Assembly: GCA_017407305.1 (NCBI GenBank)
Contig: JAFQWS010000017.1
Span: 1 to 14,755 of the forward strand
Reading direction: 5' to 3'
Length of the DNA: 14,755 bases
Source of the DNA: Clostridia bacterium
GTDB lineage: Bacteria; Bacillota; Clostridia; Christensenellales; CAG-314
The notes below the pieces were generated by a model. That model searched no databases. It was not told the DNA's origin and saw only the letters and a program-made list of their open reading frames with translations. Positions 6,887 through 13,882 of the stretch are shown here, one piece after another (position 1 is the first letter of the stretch; each line of letters starts with the position of its first letter). A program made the translations under genes and the position numbers.

Positions 6887-7446
6887 AAAAACACCTTCCT
6901 GTTTTGAATTAGATATACTATGCCTGAAATAATAGTTAATAAAGTTGCCAAACTGAACATTACAAGGGCAACAATGAAGATAATTTGATATGCACCTGCC
7001 AAAACGTTTGTTCCAAGTTTCAGCAAAAGAACGATGGGCAATGCGACCGTTTGCACTATCGTTTTGAGTTTTCCATAAACGTTGGCTTGAATTACAATGC
7101 CTTTTGTGGCTGCAATTTGGCGAACACCACTGATAAGCAATTCGCGTGCAACGATAATTGCCGAACACGTTGCACCAACGACAATGGGCAACAAGTTGCT
7201 TTCTACAATCAAGAATAATGCCGACACAACCAAAATTTTGTCTGCAATGGGATCCATCAATTTGCCAAAGTCAGTGACAAGGTTGTACTTTCTTGCAATG
7301 TAACCATCCAAAGCATCCGTCAATGCTGCCAAAATAAATACACTAACTGCAACAATGGGTGCCAATGCAAAATCTAAATAGAAAAAGACAATAAATACCG
7401 GAACAAGACAAATTCTAAGTAACGTCAATTTATTGGGTAAATTCAT
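6883..7446 (-). CDS. pgsA: CDP-diacylglycerol-glycerol-3-phosphate 3-phosphatidyltransferase
   Basis: A 187-residue integral membrane enzyme that joins CDP-diacylglycerol and glycerol-3-phosphate to give phosphatidylglycerol phosphate, the committed step to phosphatidylglycerol and cardiolipin. The CDP-alcohol phosphotransferase signature is complete: Asp44, Asp47-Gly48, Ala51-Arg52, Gly61, Asp65 and Asp69, within TDALDGYIAR and GKLMDPIADK. The opening NLPNKLTLLRI is typical of PgsA rather than of phosphatidylserine synthase. The remainder is about five or six hydrophobic helices. The ATG at 7444-7446 has AGGAG six bases upstream. It lies 33 bases after rimO and overlaps cinA by four bases, so the two are probably translationally coupled. 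Related CDP-alcohol transferases have similar motifs, but neighbours and N terminus favour PgsA. Confidence 0.95.
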   Translation of the reverse strand: MNLPNKLTLLRICLVPVFIVFFYLDFALAPIVAVSVFILAALTDALDGYIARKYNLVTDFGKLMDPIADKILVVSALFLIVESNLLPIVVGATCSAIIVARELLISGVRQIAATKGIVIQANVYGKLKTIVQTVALPIVLLLKLGTNVLAGAYQIIFIVALVMFSLATLLTIISGIVYLIQNRKVFL

Positions 7447-7479
7447 AAAATTCTCCTAAGCATATATGTATTGGCAAAA

Positions 7480-8820
7480 TTAAGCAATTTCGCCGACCAA
7501 GTCATAGTCGTCATAAATTGAACAAATTTTTACGTTATAATAGCCACCAATTTCTAACTTTTCCAATGAAGTCACGTACACCACCGAATCAATTTCAGGT
7601 GCTTGATATTGGCTTCGTGCAACGTAGGTGTTTTGGTCAATTTGTTCGTCAATTACACACTCAAAAATCTTGCCAACGTAGTTGAGATTGTTTTCTTTGA
7701 CGATTTGGTTTTGCACCTTATACAAACGTTTTACAAATTTCTCTTTGTCGCGTTTTAAAAGGTGACCTTTCATTTTGTAGGCGAGTGTTCCCTCTTCTTT
7801 GGAATAGGCAAACGCGCCAACGTTTTCCAATTTGTATTTTTTCAAAAAGTCAACAACTTCTTCAAACGTTTTTTCCGTTTCACCGGGGAAACCACAAATG
7901 AAGGTAGTACGAACAGCTACTTTTTGACTTAGACTTGCAATCTTGTCAAACAAAGAAATTATGCTTTGTTTGTTGGTTTTTCTGTTCATTGACTTTAATA
8001 TTTTATCACAGATATGTTGCAAAGGTATGTCAACATATTTGCAAATTTTCGGGTTGTTTTCAATTTCGTGCAACAACATGTCGTCAACCAACTCAGGATA
8101 GCAATACAACAAACGAATACGTTTGAGGTCAAGTTTTGAAAGTTCTTGCAAAAGTTCCACGAGTTTGGGTTTACCATACAAATCGACGCCATATTTGGTT
8201 GTGTCTTGCGCCACCAAAATAAGTTCAGAAACACCTTGGGCAAGAAGTTTTGTTGCTTGGTCAATAAGTTGTTCAATAGGTGTAGAACGGTTGCGACCAC
8301 GAATATAGGGGATTAGACAATAACTGCAAAAATTGTTGCAACCATCGGCAATTTTCAAATACGCGTAGTGTTTTGGAGTTGTCAAAATTCTGTCGTCAAA
8401 GAAAATTTCTTTTGTGCAAGGGCTAACCTTCAAAACACGACTTTGAGTTTTGAGTGCATCCAAAACAATTTGAGCAATATTTTTATATTCGTTTATGCCC
8501 ACCACCACGTCGGCTTCCGTCATCAAAGGAAAGACTTCCTCGCCAAATTGTTGAGAAAGACAACCTGCGACAACCAACGTTTTCAAAGAACCTGTTTGTC
8601 TAAATTGTGAAAGTTCAAGTATGGTATCAATGGCTTCCTTTCTTGCGCTTTCCAAAAATGCACAGGTGTTTACAACAATAACGTCGGCTTTTGAGTGGTC
8701 GTCAACAAGTACAAAACCGTGTTTTTGAAACTGATGCAACAGCATTTCGCTGTCAACACGGTTTTTGTCGCATCCCAACGTTGTAAGGGCAAGTGTAAAT
8801 TTGTTTTTTAAATTATTCAT
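7480..8820 (-). CDS. rimO: Ribosomal protein S12 methylthiotransferase
   Basis: A 446-residue radical-SAM methylthiotransferase that adds a methylthio group to a conserved aspartate of ribosomal protein S12. The N-terminal UPF0004 domain starts with TLGCDKNRVDSE, the form seen in RimO rather than in MiaB, and supplies cluster cysteines Cys17, Cys53 (NTCAF) and Cys87 (AGCLSQ). The radical-SAM cluster motif is Cys161-Cys165-Cys168 within DGCNNFCSYCLIPYIRG. The last 70 or so residues fit a TRAM substrate-binding domain. The ATG at 8818-8820 overlaps the end of ftsK by eight bases. Only a weak, distant AGGAA precedes it, so translation probably depends on coupling to ftsK. MiaB is the main alternative, and the GCDKNRVDSE form argues against it. 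Confidence 0.94.
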   Translation of the reverse strand: MNNLKNKFTLALTTLGCDKNRVDSEMLLHQFQKHGFVLVDDHSKADVIVVNTCAFLESARKEAIDTILELSQFRQTGSLKTLVVAGCLSQQFGEEVFPLMTEADVVVGINEYKNIAQIVLDALKTQSRVLKVSPCTKEIFFDDRILTTPKHYAYLKIADGCNNFCSYCLIPYIRGRNRSTPIEQLIDQATKLLAQGVSELILVAQDTTKYGVDLYGKPKLVELLQELSKLDLKRIRLLYCYPELVDDMLLHEIENNPKICKYVDIPLQHICDKILKSMNRKTNKQSIISLFDKIASLSQKVAVRTTFICGFPGETEKTFEEVVDFLKKYKLENVGAFAYSKEEGTLAYKMKGHLLKRDKEKFVKRLYKVQNQIVKENNLNYVGKIFECVIDEQIDQNTYVARSQYQAPEIDSVVYVTSLEKLEIGGYYNVKICSIYDDYDLVGEIA

Positions 8821-11668
8821 TTGTTTCGTTGTTTTCCTCGGGGAAGCATTTTTCCACTTCTTCTACCGTAACGAGAACACGTCTAGGTTTGTTGCCCGTT
8901 TCGCTGTCCGATTCTTTTTCTACGTAGCCCAATTCCACCAAACGATCCATAATTTTACCTGCACGGTTAAAGCCCGTGTTGAGACCACGTTGAATTGATG
9001 CAATTGATGCACGGCCTTTGTTGTTGTTCAACCAATAAAGCAAGGCAGATTTCAACAAAGGATCTTCGCCTTTTTGTGCTTTTTTGTCAACGGCAACCGA
9101 TTCGCGTTCTTCTTCCACTTTACGAACGGAGAAGATTTGATTGTAAATTTGTTCGTCGTAGAAAGTTTCGTTGTTTTCTTGGATATATTCCAAAACATCC
9201 TCAATTTCGTCGGTATCCACAAATGCACCTTGAACACGGGTAAGGTTGGACATAGGTTCTTTGTAGAGCATATCGCCACGACCAATAAGACTTTCTGCAC
9301 CTGCAATGTCCAAAACCGTTTGACTGTCGTGATAAGATGACACTTTGAGCGCAATACGGCAAGGCAAGTTGTTTTTGATTGTACCAGTAATAATGTCTAC
9401 ACTGGGACGTTGCGTTGCCAAAATGATATGAATACCTGCAGCACGTGCTTTTTGTGTCAATCTTGTAATTTTGGGTTCAAATTGCTTTTTGCAGGTTGTC
9501 ATAAGTTCGGCAAGTTCGTCAACAACCAAAACAATGTAGTTCAAAAAATCGGTTGTGTTCTTGTCGCGCTTTGCATTGTATTCGGCAATATTTTTGACTT
9601 TTGCACATTTGAAAACGGTAAAACGTCTTTCCATTTCGTCAATCAACCAATCCATTGCGCTAAGTGCATCGTTGGGCTCGACGATAGGTGTGCTTACCAA
9701 CAAGTGGGGAGAACGTTCATACATAGAAAATTCTACTTGTTTGGGGTCAATAAGCAAAAATCTCAAATATTCGGGAGAATATTTGTACATCAAGGAAATC
9801 AAAATTGTGTTTACGCAGACTGATTTACCCATGTTGGTTGCACCTGCAACAAGCATATGGGGCATTTTTGTAAGGTCGCCAACGATATCGTTGCCAGCAA
9901 TATCTTTACCCAAAGCATAAACAAGTCCTTTGTTGCTGGAAGCTGTTTTGAATTTTTCGCTATTCATAACGGTGCGCAAAGGAACAATAGAAGGATTTGC
10001 ATTTGCAGTGTCAATGCCAACGTAACTTGTGCCTTCCAAAGGAGCATAAATAATAAGATCATTGGGAGATTGCAAGGCTGCTTTCAAGTCTTTGGAATAT
10101 TTGTTGATTTCGCTCATTCTTGTGCTTTCGGAAAGGATATCAACAACAAATCTCGTTACCGTAGGGCCAACGATAACGTCCACCACTTTTGCATTGATTT
10201 TGAAACTTGCAAGTTTATTTTCAATGGCTTGACATTGCACAGAGTGGTCCACTTCGCCAATGTTTGTTTTGATGGTTTCATCTCTCAACAAAAGCAAGTC
10301 GGGAGCATTATATTTGGGATAAATGTGTCTTGCTTGACGTTGTTGATAATCTTCAGCAGAAATGATATCCAAACCTTCTTGATATGCATTTTTGCCAAGG
10401 GGTTTTTGTGTGGAAACAACGACAAAATCGGATGCACCGGAAACTGCATCTTGAGGATTTTTGTATTGTTCTTGTGTGACCTTGGATTTTGCAGGTTGAA
10501 CTTTGGGTTCAACGTATTGAGGTTTGGGAGTTTCAACGACAACAGGTTCGTCTTCAAAGTTACCTGCGTCGGAAAAATCTTCTTCTTCAAGATCTTGATA
10601 GGTTGGATGAACGTATTCTTGTTGAGGTTCAATTGTTTCAACTCTAATTTGAGGTTGAACGTTTTCTTCTTTGACAGGTTCTACCACGGGTTGAACAGGT
10701 TCAACAGGTTGAGGTTGAATTTCAAAGATAGGTTCTTCTTCGATAGGCTCGCCAAACAAAATTTCTTCCGCCGTTTTGGGCTTGGGTTGTTCTTCGGGTG
10801 TATCAAAGTGGAAATATCCGTGTTCGTCAACAGGCTTGTCCGCATTGGGAATAATAGGTTGGCTGAGCCATTCGCCAACGGGAGCATCGTCCTCTTCTTG
10901 ATCTTGCTGTGCAAGGGTGGGGAATAACGTGGAAAATTCGTCCTTTTCGGGTGCTTGGAGGGGTTTTGCAATTTCTTCTTCCAAATCACGATAGACAATG
11001 CCATCGTCGGTGTCGTTTCCTCTTAAAATTTCCCAAGCAGTTTGTGCGGGTTCTTCTTCTTGTTCGGGTTGTGCTTGTGCTACGTCAGGTTGAGCTTGGT
11101 CTTGTTGAATTGCTTTGTCAAATTCTCTAAATTTTTGAGGAGGCATTGTTGCAAGTTCATAAAAGAAACCAACTGCAAACCACAACGTTGCAGCCAAGGA
11201 CAAAATGAGCAAAATGGATGCGCCCCAAATTGTAAGCAAAGTTACAAGGGGATATGCCAAAATGCCAAATAAGACACCACCAAACGTGGGGAAATAGTAA
11301 AAGTTGTAGCAACGAGCCAAATATTCGCCAAAGTTTTGACTGCTTTCAATTGCGCCATAGGTTGTAAAAACGTGTACGAGCAAGGTGAAAAGAACAAACA
11401 TCACAATGAAGTTTGCGAGATGTTTTCCACTTGTTCTAAGGGGTTTTTTCATCAAAGTAAATGCAGAAAAAACAATGATTGATGCACAAATTGCATAAAT
11501 TGCCATACCAAAGGTTCCTGCAAAGACGTTTACAACGTGCAAATATCCGTCGTTTGTGCCAATTCCAACCAAAGAACCACTAAATGCCAAAATTGCCACA
11601 ACACTTGAAATTGCAATGGCAACGATAGAGGCTATTTGATTTTTAGTTAATTTTTCTTTTTCAGCCAT
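8813..11668 (-). CDS. ftsK: FtsK/SpoIIIE-family DNA translocase
   Basis: A 951-residue septal DNA pump. Parts in order: about four membrane helices in residues 11-168; a long acidic linker rich in Glu, Pro, Gln and Val (about 180-400) with repeated short motifs; the alpha/beta motor with Walker A GATNMGKS (609-616) and Walker B VLVVDELAELM (713-723); ATQRPSVDIITGTIKNN (751-767), a highly conserved stretch; and a winged-helix gamma domain (about 868-935, RASIASIQRGLNTGFNRAGK) that reads polar DNA sequences. FtsK helps resolve and segregate chromosomes at division; SpoIIIE pumps DNA into the forespore. Sequence alone does not separate the two roles here. I chose the ATG at 11666-11668 because AGGAG lies eight bases upstream; an in-frame TTG 18 bases earlier would begin before that site. 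It heads the operon ftsK-rimO-pgsA-cinA-recA. The linker is long compared with many family members. Confidence 0.96.
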   Translation of the reverse strand: MAEKEKLTKNQIASIVAIAISSVVAILAFSGSLVGIGTNDGYLHVVNVFAGTFGMAIYAICASIIVFSAFTLMKKPLRTSGKHLANFIVMFVLFTLLVHVFTTYGAIESSQNFGEYLARCYNFYYFPTFGGVLFGILAYPLVTLLTIWGASILLILSLAATLWFAVGFFYELATMPPQKFREFDKAIQQDQAQPDVAQAQPEQEEEPAQTAWEILRGNDTDDGIVYRDLEEEIAKPLQAPEKDEFSTLFPTLAQQDQEEDDAPVGEWLSQPIIPNADKPVDEHGYFHFDTPEEQPKPKTAEEILFGEPIEEEPIFEIQPQPVEPVQPVVEPVKEENVQPQIRVETIEPQQEYVHPTYQDLEEEDFSDAGNFEDEPVVVETPKPQYVEPKVQPAKSKVTQEQYKNPQDAVSGASDFVVVSTQKPLGKNAYQEGLDIISAEDYQQRQARHIYPKYNAPDLLLLRDETIKTNIGEVDHSVQCQAIENKLASFKINAKVVDVIVGPTVTRFVVDILSESTRMSEINKYSKDLKAALQSPNDLIIYAPLEGTSYVGIDTANANPSIVPLRTVMNSEKFKTASSNKGLVYALGKDIAGNDIVGDLTKMPHMLVAGATNMGKSVCVNTILISLMYKYSPEYLRFLLIDPKQVEFSMYERSPHLLVSTPIVEPNDALSAMDWLIDEMERRFTVFKCAKVKNIAEYNAKRDKNTTDFLNYIVLVVDELAELMTTCKKQFEPKITRLTQKARAAGIHIILATQRPSVDIITGTIKNNLPCRIALKVSSYHDSQTVLDIAGAESLIGRGDMLYKEPMSNLTRVQGAFVDTDEIEDVLEYIQENNETFYDEQIYNQIFSVRKVEEERESVAVDKKAQKGEDPLLKSALLYWLNNNKGRASIASIQRGLNTGFNRAGKIMDRLVELGYVEKESDSETGNKPRRVLVTVEEVEKCFPEENNETNE

Positions 11669-11715
11669 GAGTAATACTCCTATCAAGTATATAAAGTAAA
11701 TACTTATACAAGTTA

Positions 11716-11744
11716 ATTATACAATATAAGTCGCATTTAATCAA
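11716..11744 (-). promoter_or_regulatory. Promoter of the ftsK-rimO-pgsA-cinA-recA operon
   Basis: On the minus strand TATAAT (11716-11721) is a perfect -10, and TTGATT (11739-11744) is a fair -35 after 17 bases. Transcription should start near 11709, giving a leader of about 40 bases. Eleven of the 17 spacer bases (11728-11738) are one arm of a perfect inverted repeat whose other arm lies upstream at 11782-11792, so promoter access may be controlled. Confidence 0.7.
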
Positions 11745-11792
11745 TGCTATTTGGCAAATTTATGCACCAAAACAACAAAGAAAATGCGACTT
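11728..11792. repeat. Nested inverted repeat between the M16 peptidase gene and ftsK
   Basis: The outer arms AAGTCGCATTT (11728-11738) and AAATGCGACTT (11782-11792) are perfect 11-bp inverted copies. Inside them TTTGG (11750-11754) and CCAAA (11767-11771) form a second, 5-bp pair. The two intervals between outer and inner arms are nearly equal (11 and 10 bases), so the whole could fold as stem, symmetric internal loop, stem and 12-base loop. No T-run follows on either side, so it does not look like an ordinary terminator. It could be an operator pair, a processed 3' RNA structure or a small repeat element; the sequence does not decide. Confidence 0.7.
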
Positions 11793-11817
11793 GCAAAAGT
11801 TTATTTTTTATTAAATT

Positions 11818-13065
11818 TTATTTTAAAGAGTCAATTCCTTCAAACGATTTGCCAACGTATGCCAAAGCATAATTTTGGGTGAAAATTTCTTGGGCAAGTT
11901 TGTTGACGTCATCAACTGTGATTGCTTTTATCAAATTTACTTCGTGCTCAACGTCAATAAGTTGGCCTGTTTTCAAAAGACGTCTGCCATTGATGGGCAT
12001 TACACCATTGTTGCCCTCTAACGACATATAAAAACTTTTTATAAGTTGTGCCTTGGCACGATCCAACTCTTGTTGAGTGACGCCGTCTTTTAAGAGCAAA
12101 TTTATTTCTTCTTTTATCAATTTGTTTGTTTTCAGTACGTTTTCGCTGTTGATTGCTGCATAAATTTGCAAATAACCTGCATTGCGATATGCCGACCTAA
12201 ATGCGTAAACAGAATATGCCAAGCCGTGTTTTTCACGAACACTTTGGAACAATCTGCTTGTCATACCACCACCTAAAATGTAACTCAAAACAGCTGTTTG
12301 AGGGGTATTTTCGTGCATAGAAGGGAAGGTAGGATAGGCATAGCAAAGATGACTTTGTTCGCTGTCGCAAATTTTGTACAAAAATTTACTGGAATAGTCA
12401 GTTGCTTGCTCAAAATAGTATTGACCTTGATTGTTGACAAAGTTGCTTTCAAAATATTTTTTAATAATTGCATCAAGTTTTTCTTGATCAACTTTGCCTG
12501 CAACGGAAATTATGGTATTTTTTGCGCAATAATACTTGTTTTTGAAATCAAGCAAATCTTGTCTAGTGGCTTTTGAGACGTTTTCTTCCGTTCCACCAAT
12601 TGGCATACCAAGTTTTTGGTCTGCAAAAATAGCTTGTGACGCCAATTCAAAGCATTTTTCGTCGTGCAAATCTTCAATTTCGGCAATTTCTTCAATGACG
12701 ACACGCTTTTCTGCTTCCAATTCTTTTTCATTGAAAGTGCTGTTGAAATACATATCGGCAAGCATTTCAGCGCACAATTCAAAATCGTCCTCAAAGCATT
12801 TGAAGTAAAAACAGGTACTGTCTTTGGTTGTGTATGCATTGACTTGCGCGCCCAAATTTTCCATTTGTTCCATAATTTCCAAAGCAGTACGTGTTTTTGT
12901 GCCTTTAAAATTCATATGTTCAATCAAGTGGCAATAGCCGTTTTGATTTTCATTTTCAAAACTACTGCCAACGTTGACGTAAACGCCAAAAGATACGGTA
13001 TATAAATGAGGCATATTTTCCGCCACCACTTTCAAGCCACTGTCATAAGTTTTTATAAATTTCAT
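11818..13065 (-). CDS. M16-family zinc peptidase (processing-peptidase-like, MlpA/YmxG type)
   Basis: A 415-residue member of the pitrilysin/M16 family. The inverted zinc motif HxxEH is intact as His46-Leu-Ile-Glu49-His50 in YCHLIEHMNF, and the distal zinc-binding glutamate expected about 75 residues later is present in VIEEIAEIED (Glu125 or Glu126). The N-terminal half is the catalytic M16 domain; the C-terminal half, with LGGGMTSRLFQSVREKHGLAY-like core segments near residue 265 onward, is the second M16 domain typical of peptidases shaped like the mitochondrial processing peptidase. There is no signal peptide, so it is probably cytoplasmic. The ATG directly follows the TAA of the upstream deacetylase gene with AAGGAG five bases before it, so the two are co-translated. 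The same deacetylase-M16 pair downstream of pnp occurs in Bacillus as ylxY-mlpA. The natural substrate is not known. Confidence 0.92.
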   Translation of the reverse strand: MKFIKTYDSGLKVVAENMPHLYTVSFGVYVNVGSSFENENQNGYCHLIEHMNFKGTKTRTALEIMEQMENLGAQVNAYTTKDSTCFYFKCFEDDFELCAEMLADMYFNSTFNEKELEAEKRVVIEEIAEIEDLHDEKCFELASQAIFADQKLGMPIGGTEENVSKATRQDLLDFKNKYYCAKNTIISVAGKVDQEKLDAIIKKYFESNFVNNQGQYYFEQATDYSSKFLYKICDSEQSHLCYAYPTFPSMHENTPQTAVLSYILGGGMTSRLFQSVREKHGLAYSVYAFRSAYRNAGYLQIYAAINSENVLKTNKLIKEEINLLLKDGVTQQELDRAKAQLIKSFYMSLEGNNGVMPINGRRLLKTGQLIDVEHEVNLIKAITVDDVNKLAQEIFTQNYALAYVGKSFEGIDSLK

Positions 13066-13770
13066 TTAAACTCCTTGTCCAAGGTTTTGACTGACAGGAA
13101 TTACAGTCAAACCATTGTCAACGTAATAAGTAAGTATTTTTCTCAACGCTTTTACCGTGCAAAGGGTAGGATGCATCAAAATCAAATCACCACCTTTGAC
13201 GTTTTTGGTTGCTCTGGAATATATCAAATTGGCGTCCTTATCTCGCCAATCTATGGTGTCTTTGCTCCATAAAATTGTTGTATATCCCAAATTTTCCGCA
13301 GCCTTGGTGGTATTTTTGCCAAAACTTCCCGACGGAGGGGCAAAAAGCGTCATATTTATGCCAAACAATTTTTCCACAAGATTATGACAGGATGCAATCT
13401 CATCCAAATTTGACTGATAGTCCAAATTTTTCATTTCCTTGTGGAAATATCCGTGGTTTCCAACTTCGTGTCCGTCGGCAATGATTTGAGCCAAAAGATT
13501 TGTTTCCTTTGCCACCCAATAACCACCAACAAAAAAGGTTGTTTTTACACCATACTCTTGAAATATAGCCAACATTTCCTCAATATATTCACTGCCCCAA
13601 TAAACGTTTATCATCAAAGATACACCATTTTGACTTACGCCATTGTAAATGGGATCTTTGGCATTGAATACGTTGATTGTGCCACCAACGAAGCCTACCA
13701 AGGAAAAAGATGCTACTAAAACCACCAAAATAAGGTTGACAAAAACGTTTATAAACAAATTTCTTTTCAC
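13066..13770 (-). CDS. Polysaccharide deacetylase (NodB-fold) family protein, YlxY-like
   Basis: A 234-residue protein with an N-terminal membrane anchor (about 7-30) and an external NodB-type domain. Recognisable pieces are YGVKTTFFVGGYW, GHEVGNHGYFH (100-110) with the two metal-binding histidines His106 and His110, FAPPSGSFG (143-151), ILWSKDTIDW and LILMHPT (196-202). Motif 1, usually TFDD or TFDVAWG, reads MINVYWG (53-59), so Asn55 replaces the usual first Asp; and the RPPYG-type motif 3 reads APPSG, without Arg. Deacetylation of peptidoglycan or another wall polymer is the family role, but catalysis here is uncertain. I chose the GTG at 13768-13770 because AAGGTGAT lies six bases upstream; the GTG nine bases earlier overlaps that site. 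It is the first gene of a pair with the M16 peptidase and follows pnp, as ylxY does in Bacillus. Confidence 0.87.
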   Translation of the reverse strand: MKRNLFINVFVNLILVVLVASFSLVGFVGGTINVFNAKDPIYNGVSQNGVSLMINVYWGSEYIEEMLAIFQEYGVKTTFFVGGYWVAKETNLLAQIIADGHEVGNHGYFHKEMKNLDYQSNLDEIASCHNLVEKLFGINMTLFAPPSGSFGKNTTKAAENLGYTTILWSKDTIDWRDKDANLIYSRATKNVKGGDLILMHPTLCTVKALRKILTYYVDNGLTVIPVSQNLGQGV

Positions 13771-13806
13771 AAAAATCACCTTCTAAATTTTATGAAATAT
13801 AATTTA

Positions 13807-13835
13807 TTTATATGTTTTTGCCTTTCAATTGTTAA
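13807..13835 (-). promoter_or_regulatory. Promoter of the deacetylase-M16 peptidase operon
   Basis: On the minus strand TTAACA (13830-13835) and TATAAA (13807-13812) are 17 bases apart, each one base from consensus. It lies between the pnp terminator and the deacetylase start, with a predicted leader of about 30 bases. The surroundings are very AT-rich, which lowers confidence. Confidence 0.55.
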
Positions 13836-13843
13836 AATGAGAT

Positions 13844-13873
13844 AAAAAAAGGCTTCATAAAGAAGCCTTTTTT
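13844..13873 (-). terminator. Intrinsic terminator of pnp
   Basis: A perfect 12-bp stem, 13845-13856 with 13862-13873 (core AGGCTTC), has a five-base loop and a run of seven T on the minus strand. It lies 9 bases after the pnp stop codon. Confidence 0.92.
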
Positions 13874-13882
13874 AGGGCAATA

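Noticed and set aside
6887..7168. N-terminal extension of cinA to an upstream start
   Set aside because: It lies wholly inside pgsA in another frame, is full of Cys, His, Asn and Arg, and lacks family resemblance. The GTG at 6886 has a well-spaced AGGAAGG.
9857..10927. Long plus-strand open frame opposite ftsK (also 2889-3776 opposite rny and 4707-5570 opposite recA)
   Set aside because: Each is codon-aligned antisense to a strongly conserved gene, rich in Phe, Asn and Cys as expected from reversed TTG/CAA-type codons, and resembles no protein family. Their openness comes from codon bias in the real gene.
11669..11686. Upstream TTG start for ftsK
   Set aside because: The TTG precedes the AGGAG site; the ATG at 11668 is correctly spaced from it.
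13771..13779. Upstream GTG start for the deacetylase
   Set aside because: That GTG is part of the AAGGTGAT ribosome-binding site serving the GTG at 13770.
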